Shown here piece by piece: positions 53,080 to 62,605 of a stretch of DNA of 64,000 nt. Made by a program: the position numbers and the translations under genes. The stretch spans positions 558,001-622,000 of the forward strand of contig NZ_CP064955.1 of NCBI RefSeq assembly GCF_011038645.2, given 5' to 3'. The notes beneath the pieces were generated by a model that did no database searches, was not told the DNA's origin, and saw only the letters and a list, made by a program, of their open reading frames with translations. Every line of letters starts with the position of its first letter. Positions within the stretch are counted from its first letter, which is position 1. This DNA is from Corynebacterium qintianiae (GTDB lineage: Bacteria; Actinomycetota; Actinomycetes; Mycobacteriales; Mycobacteriaceae).

Positions 53080-54735
53080 ATGAACACTATTCTCCTGGCC
53101 CAAGAGGCCGCTCACTCCGAGGGCGTCGGCAACCCCGTCCTCAACATCGGGATTTTCGCGGTTTTCATCATTGTCACGATGTTCATCGTGACCCGCGCGG
53201 GCAAGACCACATCCGAGTCCGCCGATTTTTACACCGGCGGCGCCAGCTTCAACGGCACCCAGAACGGCCTCGCCATCGCAGGTGACTACCTCTCTGCGGC
53301 GTCCTTCCTCGGTATCGTCGGTTCCATCGCGCTCACCGGTTATGACGGGTTCCTGTACTCCATCGGCTTCTTCGTGGCATGGCTTGTCGCGCTACTGCTC
53401 GTTGCCGAGCCGCTGCGCAACGTCGGACGCTTCACCATGGCGGACGTGTTGTCCTTCCGCCTGCGCCAGAAGCCGGTGCGCGTGGCCGCCGCCTTCGGCA
53501 CGCTCTTCGTCTCGCTGTTCTACCTGATCGCCCAAATGGCCGGCGCCGGCTCGCTGGTGTCCGTGTTGCTGAATCTGCACTCCTTCGGGGCTCAGGCGCT
53601 GTGCGTTTTCGTGGTCGGCATCGTCATGATCGCCTACGTTCTCATCGGCGGCATGAAAGGCACCACCTACGTGCAGATGATCAAGGCCGTCCTGCTCATC
53701 AGCGGCGTCGCCATCATGACCGTCCTCGTGTTCGTCGCCGTCAAGGGCGGAATGAACACCCTGTTCACCGAGGCGATCAGCACCCACGGCGCGTCCGAGT
53801 ACCTTCAAAAGAAGGGCTATGAGGCTTCCGAGATTATGGCGCCGGGCCTGAAGTACGGTGCCACCCTGACCAGCCAGATCGATTTCATCTCTCTCGGTCT
53901 CTCCCTGGTCCTCGGCACCGCCGGCCTGCCGCACGTCCTGATGCGCTTCTACACCGTGCCCACCGCTAAGGAGGCGCGCAAGTCCGTAACCTGGGCCATC
54001 GTGCTCATCGGTTCCTTCTACCTGCTCACCCTGGTGCTCGGCTACGGCGCAGCTGCGCTCGTCGGCCCGGACCGCATCCTGGCAGCCCCGGGCGGGGCGA
54101 ACGCGGCGGCGCCGCTGCTCGCCTTCGAGCTCGGCGGCTCCATCTTCATGGCGCTGATCTCCGCCGTTGCCTTCGCGACGGTTCTGGCTGTGGTGGCGGG
54201 CCTGGCGATTACCGCATCCGCCTCGGTCGCCCACGACATCTACGACGCCGTGCTTCGCGACGGCACCGCCACGGAGGCCGAGCAGGTGCGGGTCTCGCGC
54301 ATCACTGTGGTTGTCATCGGTGTGGTCTCGATCGTGCTGGGCATCCTGGCCATGTCCCAGAACGTCGCCTTCCTGGTCTCCCTGGCGTTCGCCATCGCGG
54401 CATCCGCCAACCTGCCGACCATCCTGTACTCGCTGTACTGGAAGCGTTTCAACACTACCGGTGCGGTCGCCTCCATGTACACCGGTCTGATTTCCGCCCT
54501 GTTGCTCATCTTCTTCTCCCCGGCGGTGTCCGGCGCCCCGTCCGCAATGTTCCCGAACGCCGACTGGTCGATCTTCCCGCTGACCAGCCCCGGCATCGTG
54601 TCCATCCCGCTGGCGTTCCTCGCCGGCATCATCGGCACCTACCTGGGCAAGCCGGACAATCTGGACGCTCTGCAGTCCGAGATGGAAGTTCGGTCGCTGA
54701 CCGGCGTCGGCGTGGAGGCCCCTGTCGACCACTAA
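53080..54735 (+). CDS. mctC: Monocarboxylate:cation symporter MctC (SSS family)
   Basis: A 551-residue sodium/solute symporter-family protein with about 13 membrane segments. It matches the acetate permease branch: SADFYTGGASFNGTQNGLAIAGDYLSAASFLGIVG, GGMKGTTYVQMIKAVLLI, LGTAGLPHVLMRFYTVPTAKEARKSV and SLAFAIAASANLPTILYSLYWKRF. In C. glutamicum MctC imports acetate, propionate and pyruvate. It forms an operon with mctB and ends at a strong bidirectional terminator. Confidence 0.94.
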   Translation: MNTILLAQEAAHSEGVGNPVLNIGIFAVFIIVTMFIVTRAGKTTSESADFYTGGASFNGTQNGLAIAGDYLSAASFLGIVGSIALTGYDGFLYSIGFFVAWLVALLLVAEPLRNVGRFTMADVLSFRLRQKPVRVAAAFGTLFVSLFYLIAQMAGAGSLVSVLLNLHSFGAQALCVFVVGIVMIAYVLIGGMKGTTYVQMIKAVLLISGVAIMTVLVFVAVKGGMNTLFTEAISTHGASEYLQKKGYEASEIMAPGLKYGATLTSQIDFISLGLSLVLGTAGLPHVLMRFYTVPTAKEARKSVTWAIVLIGSFYLLTLVLGYGAAALVGPDRILAAPGGANAAAPLLAFELGGSIFMALISAVAFATVLAVVAGLAITASASVAHDIYDAVLRDGTATEAEQVRVSRITVVVIGVVSIVLGILAMSQNVAFLVSLAFAIAASANLPTILYSLYWKRFNTTGAVASMYTGLISALLLIFFSPAVSGAPSAMFPNADWSIFPLTSPGIVSIPLAFLAGIIGTYLGKPDNLDALQSEMEVRSLTGVGVEAPVDH

Positions 54736-54752
54736 TTAGACGCGCTGAGAAT

Positions 54753-54786
54753 AAAAAATGACCCACCATATGGTGGGTCATTTTTT
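54753..54786. terminator. Bidirectional terminator between mctC and the DUF1906 gene
   Basis: A perfect 34-bp palindrome: AAAAAATGACCCACCAT and its reverse complement. It gives a stem with A and T tracts on both sides and so can stop transcripts from both convergent genes. Confidence 0.93.
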
Positions 54787-54792
54787 CATTGA

Positions 54793-55641
54793 TTAGGGCA
54801 GGAAGGCGCGGGCCTGGTCCAACGCCTGCTGCAGGGCGGCGTTGCCTTGCGAGGACATCTCGCTTGAGCTCTGCAGGAGCTGCTCGATGGGAATGTTGGG
54901 AAGCTGCACGACCGGCGCGGCCGCCTGGCCTGGTGTCCACTGGCCCCAGTCGGCGGTGTAGACGTTGTTGATGTCGCAGACCACTCCGTCGATGGTGGTC
55001 TGCCACTTCGCCACCTGGTGGATGTTCGCGCGCGGGTGGAGGCGTCCGCCGGAGCCCCAGTCGTGCATCCAGAAGAAGGTGCCGATACCGTCGTTTGCGG
55101 CCCATTCGATGGTGTTGTAGTTGCCGTAGACGCCCGTGGCGTAGCCCGCGACGCTGAGCGCGGTGGAGAACGCGCGCAGGTAGGGGCGGATCTGGTTGTC
55201 GTACTGGGCGCGGGTGGGGTTGTCGTCAATCGCGATGTAGACCGGGCGCCCCGTCGGCCCGCCCGCCGCGCGGTGCAGGTCAATGGCCTGCGGGGCGTGG
55301 ATCGCCGCGGAGGCCGCCCCGCCGAGCCAGTCGGCGGTCTGGGCGCGGCCGAACTGGTAGACGGACGCCGTCGCCAAGCCGTTGGCCTTGAAATCCTGGG
55401 TTTCTGTAAGGGCGACGGGTTTGCCCCTCATCCAGGTGGCGTTGGGGCGCGGCTGGGAGACGTAGCGCACCGCACCGAGGTGGCCGGCGGCCTTGACCGA
55501 GCGCCCCGAAGGCACGCCCGCAGAGTAGTCGAGCACGGTGCCCACCACGGCGCGCTGGGCCTTAGCGACGGGGGAGAGCCCGATGGCCGCGGCGGTGGTC
55601 AGGCCCGCGGTGGCGAGGAAGCGGCGACGGTTCAGGGGCAT
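54793..55641 (-). CDS. Tat-exported DUF1906 (Rv2525c-like glycoside-hydrolase-like) protein
   Basis: A 282-residue protein. The twin-arginine signal (MPLNRRRFLATAGLTTAAAIG, cleavage near AKA) indicates folded export. The mature part is the DUF1906 TIM-barrel-like domain: VLDYSAGVPSGRSVKAAGHLGAVRYVS, RPVYIAIDDNPTRAQ, GVYGNYNTIEWAANDGIGTFFWMHDW and VVCDINNVYTADWGQW. Rv2525c is a Tat substrate linked to cell-wall stability. The frame continues upstream, but ATG 55641 with GGAGG fits the Tat signal. Confidence 0.9.
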   Translation of the reverse strand: MPLNRRRFLATAGLTTAAAIGLSPVAKAQRAVVGTVLDYSAGVPSGRSVKAAGHLGAVRYVSQPRPNATWMRGKPVALTETQDFKANGLATASVYQFGRAQTADWLGGAASAAIHAPQAIDLHRAAGGPTGRPVYIAIDDNPTRAQYDNQIRPYLRAFSTALSVAGYATGVYGNYNTIEWAANDGIGTFFWMHDWGSGGRLHPRANIHQVAKWQTTIDGVVCDINNVYTADWGQWTPGQAAAPVVQLPNIPIEQLLQSSSEMSSQGNAALQQALDQARAFLP

Positions 55642-55722
55642 GGAAACCTCCAGGAGTTTAGCAACAGTAGTCACTCTAGTTTACTCCTGAAACATACCAC
55701 CTGAGTGCTAGCATTGGAGGAC

Positions 55723-56565
55723 ATGATTACTAGCACGTTCTACGGAACATCCAGCATGCACCTCACAGACGGCGATACCAGCATCTTCGTCGACGCCTTC
55801 CTCACGCGCCCCTCGCTCGCCCGCCTCGTGGTCGGGCGGCTTCGACCCAGCGACAGTGAGATCGACGCGGCGCTGGGCAGGGGCGGCGTCGACAAGCTCG
55901 ATGCTCTCTTTGTCGCGCACTCGCACTACGACCACCTCATGGACGCACCCGCCGTCGTTAAAAAGGTGGGCGGGACAATGTACGGCTCGGAGTCGACGCT
56001 GAACTACGGCAGGGGAGAGGGCCTCACCGATTCGCAGATGGCCCTGATCGCCGACGGCGATGACATCGCGGTCGGAGCGTTCACCGTGCGCGTCATCGAG
56101 GCCCCGCACAGCCCCGGAAACATCGCTCCAGGCTTCATCCGCGACCGACTCAGCTCCCCGTGCCATACGCTGAAGTTCAAAGACGGTGGCTGCTTCGTCT
56201 TCCACTTCAGCCACCCCGAGGGCAATATATTGGTCCTGCCGAGCGCGAACTACATCCCGGGTTTTCTCGACGGGCTCAAAGCCCGGGTGGTCTACCTCGG
56301 TATCGGTGCGCTCGGCCGCCAGTCGGACGATTTTAGAAGCGAGTACTGGCGCCACACCGTCGAGCAGCTGGAGCCGGAGCTGGTCATCCCCGTCCACTGG
56401 GACCACTTCGGTCACTCACTGTCGAAGCCGCTCAAGCCGCTGCCGGTTCCGGCGGACAACGTGGCCAAGTCGCGCGAGTTCCTCGCCGCCCAAGACGTAA
56501 ACGTGCATTTCCCGGTGGCTTTCGAATCGGTGCGCTTGACGCCCGAGGGTGCCGTTGTTCAGTAG
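55723..56565 (+). CDS. MBL-fold metallohydrolase
   Basis: A 280-residue metallo-beta-lactamase-fold protein. The metal motif is HSHYDHLMDAP (H-x-H-x-D-H), with an early Asp in IFVDAFLTRPS and a late His in VIPVHWDHFG. It resembles UlaG-like/YtnP relatives, but the substrate is unknown. Start taken at ATG 55723 (MITSTFYG). A GTG at 55705 is also in frame, and TAGCAT lies 8 nt before the ATG. Confidence 0.86.
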   Translation: MITSTFYGTSSMHLTDGDTSIFVDAFLTRPSLARLVVGRLRPSDSEIDAALGRGGVDKLDALFVAHSHYDHLMDAPAVVKKVGGTMYGSESTLNYGRGEGLTDSQMALIADGDDIAVGAFTVRVIEAPHSPGNIAPGFIRDRLSSPCHTLKFKDGGCFVFHFSHPEGNILVLPSANYIPGFLDGLKARVVYLGIGALGRQSDDFRSEYWRHTVEQLEPELVIPVHWDHFGHSLSKPLKPLPVPADNVAKSREFLAAQDVNVHFPVAFESVRLTPEGAVVQ

Positions 56566-56900
56566 GGCATGTGCTCCCAGCGCACGGTAGCGCCCGGGAA
56601 GGCGCTGAAGTGCTCGACCGCGTCCTCGGCGGCGTAGCCGATAGCGTCGGCAACATCCTGGCCTCCTGCGGTGAAGTCGATCACGCGCTGCGTCGGGCCG
56701 GGCGCGGGTGTGACCTCCTCAGCCGCCCAGCCGCCGGCCCCGTGGAAACCGTGGACGGCCATGAGGTTGTCGAAGAACTCCGCCACCGCCCGCTTCGCCG
56801 TGGCGGGGTCGGGAAACTCCAGGTGGGCGCGCAGCGTGACCAGGTCTCCCGGGCGTTTTGTGCCCCACGCCCAGTCGTAGTCGACGTGATAGGTGTCCAT
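56559..56900 (-). CDS. Small hypothetical protein
   Basis: A 113-residue soluble protein (MDTYHVDYDWAWGTKRPGDLV) without membrane segments or motifs I recognise; beta-rich with Trp and Asp. The longer frame starts at 56942, but ATG 56900 has AAGGAG seven bases upstream. It overlaps the convergent hydrolase stop by 7 bp. Confidence 0.6.
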   Translation of the reverse strand: MDTYHVDYDWAWGTKRPGDLVTLRAHLEFPDPATAKRAVAEFFDNLMAVHGFHGAGGWAAEEVTPAPGPTQRVIDFTAGGQDVADAIGYAAEDAVEHFSAFPGATVRWEHMPY

Positions 56901-56926
56901 AGTGTGACTCCTTTGCTCTGCCACGA

Positions 56927-56932
56927 TAAGTT
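56927..56932 (+). promoter_or_regulatory. candidate -10 box for leaderless panC
   Basis: TAAGTT ends 8 nt before the panC ATG (56941). No ribosome binding site is seen. Confidence 0.35.
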
Positions 56933-56940
56933 TTTCAAAC

Positions 56941-57738
56941 ATGACCGAACTCGTTCATACACCCGCAGAGCTTGAAGCCTCCATCGGCCACCCCCGCACG
57001 CTCGCCCTCGTGCCCACCATGGGTGCGCTGCACGACGGGCACCTGTCGCTGGTCCGCGCGGCACGGACAACCGGCTCACCGGTGGTGGTGAGCATTTTTG
57101 TCAACCCGCTGCAGTTCGCGCCGGGCGAAGACCTCGACGCCTACCCGCGCACGCTTAGCGCCGATGTCGCACTGCTCGAGAGCGAGGGTGTCGATGCGGT
57201 GTTCGCCCCGTCGGTTGCCACGATGTACCCGGCCGGCCCGCGCACGACGATCCACCCGGGTCCGGCGGGGATGATCCTCGAGGGTGCGTCGCGCCCGACG
57301 CACTTCGCGGGCGTGCTCACGGTCGTCGCTAAGCTGTTTGCGCTCATACGAGCCACGGACGCGTTCTTCGGGGAGAAGGACTACCAGCAGCTCGTTCTCA
57401 TCCGGCAGATGGTCGCCGACCTCAACATGCCGGTGCGCGTGCACGGCTGCCCGATCGTGCGCGAGGAATCGGGCCTCGCGATGTCCTCGCGAAACCGCTA
57501 CCTCTCCGCCGATGAGGCCCGCACCGCGGAGATTTTGTCGCGGGCGCTGGCCACCGGCAGCGTCGAAAAGGCTCGCTCGCTTATCGACGCCTCCCCCGAC
57601 GTCAACCTCGACTACCTCGCACTGACCACCCCCGACCTGCGGGAGGTGCCCGAGGGATTCCGCGGCCCCGCGCGCCTGCTGGTGGCGGCGCGGGTGGGCG
57701 CGACGCGCCTCATCGACAACGCCGCCGTAGAGATTTAG
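56941..57738 (+). CDS. panC: Pantothenate synthetase
   Basis: A 265-residue enzyme joining pantoate and beta-alanine with ATP to make vitamin B5. Nucleotidyl-transferase motifs are present: [18 protein letters not shown] (HxGH), [32 protein letters not shown] and [16 protein letters not shown] (KMSKS-like). It is slightly shorter than many PanC proteins. It is convergent with panB, sharing 4 bp at the stops, not in the usual panBC operon. No ribosome binding site is seen; a leaderless start is likely. Confidence 0.95.
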   Translation: MTELVHTPAELEASIGHPRTLALVPTMGALHDGHLSLVRAARTTGSPVVVSIFVNPLQFAPGEDLDAYPRTLSADVALLESEGVDAVFAPSVATMYPAGPRTTIHPGPAGMILEGASRPTHFAGVLTVVAKLFALIRATDAFFGEKDYQQLVLIRQMVADLNMPVRVHGCPIVREESGLAMSSRNRYLSADEARTAEILSRALATGSVEKARSLIDASPDVNLDYLALTTPDLREVPEGFRGPARLLVAARVGATRLIDNAAVEI

Positions 57739-58553
57739 AAAGAGTGCTCCGCGGCCGGGAAAGTGCCCTCATGCACCGCCTGCTTGAAGGCGGCCGCGGC
57801 GTTGCGGAGCTCCGCGCCCACCTCGCCGAACTGGCGCACGAACTTTGGGCGGCGCCCGCCAGCCGGCAGGTCCGCCATGTCGTGCCACACCAGCACCTGC
57901 GCGTCCGTGCCGCCCCCGGCGCCGATTCCGATCGTGGGTATGGGGCAGGTCTCGGTAATCGAGGCGGCGAGCTCCGCCGGGACCATCTCAAACACGACCA
58001 TGTCGGCTCCGGCCTCGACTACCGCCTCGGTGTCCGCGCGGAGCTGGCCGGCTGCGGCGTCGCGTCCCTGCACCTTGAAGCCGCCGAGGTTGTCCACGGA
58101 CTGCGGGGTGAACCCGACGTGGGCGCAGACCGCGAGACCCGCGTTTTTCAAGGCGCTAATGCGCGGGGCCATACGCTCGCCGCCCTCGAGTTTGACCATG
58201 TGAGCCCCGGTGCGGTGGATCAACTCGGTTGCGCTTTTAACGCACTGCTCGTCGCTGGCCTCGTATGTGCCGAAGGGCAGGTCGACGACGACAAGCGCGT
58301 TGCCCGCCCCGCGCACGACGGCGGCGCCGAGGTAGGCCATTTCGTCGAGCGAGACCTTGTTGGTGGTCTCGTAACCGAACACGACGTTGGCGGCGGAGTC
58401 GCCCACCAGCAGGCACTCGATGCCGGCCTCGGCGAAGACCCGAGCGGTGGAGTAGTCGTAGGCGGTGAGCATGGCCCAGGCCTCGCTTCGGGCCTTTTTC
58501 GCTTTGAGGTCTGAGACGCGGACCTTCGTGGTGGGGGTGAGGTAGCCAGTCAT
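57735..58553 (-). CDS. panB: 3-methyl-2-oxobutanoate hydroxymethyltransferase
   Basis: A 272-residue TIM-barrel enzyme that makes ketopantoate, the first step of pantothenate synthesis. Family text: [81 protein letters not shown] and [25 protein letters not shown] lies 7 nt before the ATG, suggesting leaderless mRNA. It faces panC. Confidence 0.95.
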   Translation of the reverse strand: MTGYLTPTTKVRVSDLKAKKARSEAWAMLTAYDYSTARVFAEAGIECLLVGDSAANVVFGYETTNKVSLDEMAYLGAAVVRGAGNALVVVDLPFGTYEASDEQCVKSATELIHRTGAHMVKLEGGERMAPRISALKNAGLAVCAHVGFTPQSVDNLGGFKVQGRDAAAGQLRADTEAVVEAGADMVVFEMVPAELAASITETCPIPTIGIGAGGGTDAQVLVWHDMADLPAGGRRPKFVRQFGEVGAELRNAAAAFKQAVHEGTFPAAEHSF

Positions 58554-58560
58554 TGTGCCG

Positions 58561-58566
58561 AGGTTA
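58561..58566 (-). promoter_or_regulatory. -10 box for leaderless panB
   Basis: TAACCT on the minus strand ends 7 nt before the panB ATG at 58553. No ribosome binding site is seen. Confidence 0.4.
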
Positions 58567-58583
58567 GACGATGGGGCTGAATC

Positions 58584-61307
58584 TCACCCCCGCCGCTGAG
58601 TCAGATCGTCCGGCTCACCCCTGTGGGCCACCCATGACACGAGGCCGGCAGCACAGGTCACCGCGAGAGCTGCGAGGATGAGCTCCCAACCCGGTCGGAT
58701 GAACTGCTGGGAACCGATCCGCAGCAAGTTCCCGTTGATGTCGTAGAGGCTTTCGCTGGCGATGACCCACGCCGCGAGGTGGCCGGTGATGAGTCCGGCA
58801 CCTAGGCCTGCCCCGGAGAGAAGCACCATCTGTGCTGCGGCGATTCGCGCGGTGAGCGAGGGTGTTGCCCCCACGGATTGCAGGGCTACGCTGTCGCGTC
58901 GCACGCCGACCGCGGCAAGCGCAATAATCATCAGAAGGATCATGCTGGCGATTAGCGTCATCGCTCCCGCCGGCATCCACCTCGGCACGCCCGTCCATAG
59001 CGACGAGAAGCTGATGTTCACATGCTCGCCAGCTGCGTCCATGTCATCACCCACTCGCTCAGTAATTCGGCGAACCTCCGCCTGGGAGACGTCGTCGGGC
59101 ACTGGAACCAGGTAAGCAAGCAGGTGAACTGGCACGTCAAGTGCCTCTGCTGCCTCGCGAGATAGCACCATGGTCTGCCCGGCGCGGGGGTCCAACGCCG
59201 CGAACGCGGTTACTGCGCGTGATTCCTTCCCGTCCGAAGTCCGGGTAACAATTACCTCCGCGTCGGTGTCGGTGCCGTCGAGGCCCATGCCCCGGGGCAC
59301 GAGGATCCCTCCGCGAGCGAGCGTGTTCTTGGCTTCCTCGCGGGTGTCCCGGCTCATCTCCCATATCCCCAGGTCCTCGGGCCCTTGCACGATCGCCAAC
59401 CCCGCCTGGCTCGCTGGGGTGCCCGTGTCACTGAGATACCTCATCATCAGCGAGTGGCAATCGTCGGCGGCCTGCGGGTCGATCGCTGCAGACGTGCCGT
59501 CGGTATTGTGGAAGTCGTCCATGCTCGGGCGCCGATAGTCACTGACGCTATCCGCCGCGCATCGCGGATAGCCCGCGAGCTCAAGGGTCTCCACGTCTCC
59601 GGGTTTGCTGTCCCACGAGTATGGAACTCCCCGCAGCTCGACCGGTTGTGCCCCACCGAACGCTTTGTGCAGAGAATCGGCGGCGGCTTCGGCGGCTGCC
59701 ACAGACTCTGCGGGGGCGTGCGCCGGGTCCACAGGGGTGACGCCGACGAACCGGCTGGTGTTGACCAGTCTCTCGGCAGCTAGTTGGGTCTCACTTGAAG
59801 CGTGAACACCGACATGGAACGTGGTGAACAGACACGAAATTACTAGCAGCGCCGCGAGCGCGGGGAGTGAATGCAGCGAGCGACGCAACATGCCGCGCCC
59901 CGCCAGGCGCACGGCTAGGGAACCGCGCGATGCTGCCCGGGCCGTTCCGAAGAGTACAGCCGGGGAGGAGGCGATCAAACCGATGAGCCCGGTGAGGACG
60001 AGGGTTGACTGCCACTCGAACTGGGTGTCGCGGCCGAAGTAGTGCAGCGCTTCCACCGTCACCCAGGCGCCCGCGGTAAGAACCAGGAGCACTGGGCCGA
60101 TAAGCATCCACCAGCGCCAACGGAGCATGCGGTCGCTAGCCCCGCCTTTGATACCCGCAGGAATCGCCGTGCGCGAGGCCATGATTGCCGGAATCCCGGC
60201 CAGAGCCGCCGACCCAGCGATGCCGAACGCCCAGGCCAGCGCAAGACTCGGCCAGCTGGGCATGAGATCCCAGCCAGGGAATTGAACGAGCCACGCAATG
60301 ATCGACGCCACCGTGCCGGCAACCGCGCCAATTGTTGAGCCTGCCAACCCGAGGAGGCCGCCGGACGCGAGCACAGCAAGACGGATATGGCGCGGCGAGG
60401 CGCCTTGCGCCGCCATGAGAGAGAACATCCTGGTGTGGCGGTTCAGGGCGAGGGTGAACACAGGCGAGATGAACAGCAGAATGAGGATGCCCGGGATCCC
60501 GAGAACGACGATGGTGAGTAGAGCGTCACTGAGATGATGCGCCGCGGTCGCCGACGGTCCTGTTGAGCCGTCGCGGAACTGCTCGTAGACCCGGTCGGGG
60601 CTCGGCGGGTTGTTCATGACGTCCTCGCTGGACACCACGTAACCGTGCTCATTCAGCGCGATGACATCGTCCCACGTCACCGGCCGGTCACCCACGATCT
60701 GCCAGCTCACCGACGAAAGTTGCGACGGATTGAAAGATTCGCCCCAGACGTCCGGGGTGACGTAGTCGCTCCACCCCGGGGAGACCGCCTTGACGGTCAG
60801 GTCCGCGGTCACCCCATTCCACCGCAGGAAGACCGGATCCCCGACCGAGAGGTCTAGAATGTCCGCGGTCGTGCGCGAGACCACGATTTCACCCGCGCCA
60901 GGAACGGGAATCCCCTGCGCGATAAGCGACGGCGGCACGACGGACACCATGCTCGAGGTGCCACCCGAGCCTGACGTGAGGACCACGTTTTCTCTGGTGG
61001 AGAGCTCCGCGCGCAGGCCGTCGGGCATCTCGGCGTTGACGGCGTCCGCCGCGGCCAACTCGCGCGGTGTGCCGCTGCAGTCCGATTCGTACCCATTGAT
61101 GCTCTGCTCACAGCGCTCACCCCCGAGGGTCACCGAATTGCCCATGGAGGTACGGACGGTTGCATGCGAGGCGGAGGCGTCGCGCACGATGGCGAAAGCA
61201 GCGAACCCCACGGGCAGAGCAATAAGCATGACCGCGGCGAGGATGCGGAGCTTGGTGTTGGCGAAATCCCGGATTACCGGCCGAGCAGCCGCGACGAGCG
61301 CACTCAT
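58584..61307 (-). CDS. FtsX-like ABC transporter permease (MacB/LolCDE-like superfamily)
   Basis: A 907-residue membrane protein with two FtsX-type repeats. Membrane segments lie near residues 20-40, 260-400, 420-470 and 770-890, and two large extracellular domains (about 45-255 and 490-760) lie between them. The text LNRHTRMFSLMAAQGASPRHIRLAVLASGG is the FtsX coupling motif. Proteins of this build move lipids or peptides, or signal in stress responses to antibiotics. It overlaps the ATPase stop by 4 nt and is probably controlled by the PadR gene upstream. Confidence 0.88.
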   Translation of the reverse strand: MSALVAAARPVIRDFANTKLRILAAVMLIALPVGFAAFAIVRDASASHATVRTSMGNSVTLGGERCEQSINGYESDCSGTPRELAAADAVNAEMPDGLRAELSTRENVVLTSGSGGTSSMVSVVPPSLIAQGIPVPGAGEIVVSRTTADILDLSVGDPVFLRWNGVTADLTVKAVSPGWSDYVTPDVWGESFNPSQLSSVSWQIVGDRPVTWDDVIALNEHGYVVSSEDVMNNPPSPDRVYEQFRDGSTGPSATAAHHLSDALLTIVVLGIPGILILLFISPVFTLALNRHTRMFSLMAAQGASPRHIRLAVLASGGLLGLAGSTIGAVAGTVASIIAWLVQFPGWDLMPSWPSLALAWAFGIAGSAALAGIPAIMASRTAIPAGIKGGASDRMLRWRWWMLIGPVLLVLTAGAWVTVEALHYFGRDTQFEWQSTLVLTGLIGLIASSPAVLFGTARAASRGSLAVRLAGRGMLRRSLHSLPALAALLVISCLFTTFHVGVHASSETQLAAERLVNTSRFVGVTPVDPAHAPAESVAAAEAAADSLHKAFGGAQPVELRGVPYSWDSKPGDVETLELAGYPRCAADSVSDYRRPSMDDFHNTDGTSAAIDPQAADDCHSLMMRYLSDTGTPASQAGLAIVQGPEDLGIWEMSRDTREEAKNTLARGGILVPRGMGLDGTDTDAEVIVTRTSDGKESRAVTAFAALDPRAGQTMVLSREAAEALDVPVHLLAYLVPVPDDVSQAEVRRITERVGDDMDAAGEHVNISFSSLWTGVPRWMPAGAMTLIASMILLMIIALAAVGVRRDSVALQSVGATPSLTARIAAAQMVLLSGAGLGAGLITGHLAAWVIASESLYDINGNLLRIGSQQFIRPGWELILAALAVTCAAGLVSWVAHRGEPDDLTQRRG

Positions 61308-61996
61308 CGTGCGGCCTCCTGACCCGTGAGTTCGCCGTCGCGCATCATGAGGACGCGGTCGGCGTACGCGGCGAACCGGGGCTCGTGCGTGACCAGCATT
61401 CCAGCTGCACCGGCGTCGACTCGCTGGCGAAGCACACCCATGATTTGGGCGGATGTGGCGGTGTCTAAGGCGCCGGTGGGCTCGTCGGCGAGCACGACCT
61501 GGCGGCTGCCGATGAGCGCGCGTGCGATCGCGACTCGTTGCGCCTGACCACCCGAAATTTCCTCGGGGAAGCGCGTTCCCAGCCCTTCCAGGCCGACCTC
61601 GGCCAGCGCGGCGTCGGCAAGCTCGAGGCCCTGTGCGCGAGGTAGGCCATCGAGCTCGAGCGGGAGCGCGACGTTCTCGCCGACAGTGAGGGTGGGCACG
61701 AGGTTGAAGTCTTGGAAGACGAATCCGAGCTCGGTGCGGCGTAGTTCAGCGCTCTTGCGCGCGGGCAGGTTGGCTGTGTCGACCCCTCCTACCAGCACGC
61801 GGCCGCTGGTGGGTTTCAGCAGCAGGCCGGCGACGTTAAGCAAGGTCGATTTGCCGGAGCCGGACGGGCCCATCACGGCGATAAGCTCGCCCGGCCGCAG
61901 AAACATGCTCACGTCCCGCAGGGCGGTGACCTGGCGCGCGCCTTCGCCGAAGGTGGAGGTCACGTCGACGAGTTCAATGGGGTAGGGGGTGGTCAT
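61304..61996 (-). CDS. ABC transporter ATPase (LolD/MacB-like)
   Basis: A 230-residue ATPase: Walker [14 protein letters not shown]-loop FVFQDFNLVPTL, signature [15 protein letters not shown], Walker [14 protein letters not shown] and switch His in LVTHEPRF. The start ATG 61996 has GGAGG six bases upstream and overlaps the PadR region closely, so the three genes form one operon. Confidence 0.93.
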   Translation of the reverse strand: MTTPYPIELVDVTSTFGEGARQVTALRDVSMFLRPGELIAVMGPSGSGKSTLLNVAGLLLKPTSGRVLVGGVDTANLPARKSAELRRTELGFVFQDFNLVPTLTVGENVALPLELDGLPRAQGLELADAALAEVGLEGLGTRFPEEISGGQAQRVAIARALIGSRQVVLADEPTGALDTATSAQIMGVLRQRVDAGAAGMLVTHEPRFAAYADRVLMMRDGELTGQEAAR

Positions 61997-61997
61997 T

Positions 61998-62522
61998 TCA
62001 TGCCTCCTTGGGCGGTTGTAGGGCTTCAACGCGGTCGAGCCAGCGCATGACGGCCTCGAGTTCGAAGATTTGGCGCTCGATGTTCAGGCGCTCGGCGGTG
62101 CGCTCCTCGGGCAACGAGCGGGTGGCGCGGGTGAGTTCGCGGATGTCGGCGAGGGTTGCGAAGCGCTGGGCGTCAAGAAGCTTGTCGACGTTCTCCTGTC
62201 GCCGCGCCGCCAGCGCAAACTTAATCACCAGCTCATCGCGCGCCGCACCGGGCTGTGTGACAGTCCCGTCCCACCAAAGATTGAGCTCGTCGCGCCCGGA
62301 GGCGGTGAGCTCGTAAACCTCGACGTCGCGGCCCGTGGCCTCGGACACGCTGGTAGTGGTTCTGGCGAGACCCTCGCGCACGAGTCGGGAAAGGGTTTGG
62401 GAGACCTGGCCGATGTTGAGCGCGAAGAAACCGTGCATCTCAGCGTCCAGATCGGTTTGGAGTCTTTTCGCCGACCGGGGTTGCTCATTTAGCAGCGTCA
62501 GCAGCGAATATTTCACAGACAT
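61998..62522 (-). CDS. PadR-family transcriptional regulator
   Basis: A 174-residue regulator. The N-terminal winged helix (MSVKYSLLTLLNEQPRSAKRLQTDLD and NIGQVSQTLSRLVREGLA) is PadR-like, and the C-terminal helices (DELVIKFALAARRQENVDKLLDAQR and on) form the dimer domain. It heads the operon for the ABC exporter, so it probably controls it and itself through the twin GTTAC/GTAAC sites just upstream. Confidence 0.9.
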   Translation of the reverse strand: MSVKYSLLTLLNEQPRSAKRLQTDLDAEMHGFFALNIGQVSQTLSRLVREGLARTTTSVSEATGRDVEVYELTASGRDELNLWWDGTVTQPGAARDELVIKFALAARRQENVDKLLDAQRFATLADIRELTRATRSLPEERTAERLNIERQIFELEAVMRWLDRVEALQPPKEA

Positions 62523-62542
62523 GGGCAGGGGCCCTTTCGGAT

Positions 62543-62579
62543 GGTTACTGGGTAACTAGGAGGTTACTGGGTAACCAGG
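62543..62579. promoter_or_regulatory. Twin palindromic operator upstream of the PadR-ABC operon
   Basis: Two near-identical 18-bp repeats (62543-62560 and 62562-62579, 19-bp period) each contain the perfect dyad GTTAC-TGG-GTAAC. They lie 21 nt before the ATG of the PadR gene, on or near its promoter. This is an arrangement expected of an autoregulatory operator. Confidence 0.7.
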
Positions 62580-62605
62580 GCTCTGTCTATCCGAACACAA
62601 CAAAG

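Noticed and set aside
53392-54732. 446-residue open frame antisense to mctC
   Set aside because: Shadow of a real membrane-protein gene; the translation is rich in Gly, Asp, His and Gln and has no domain text.
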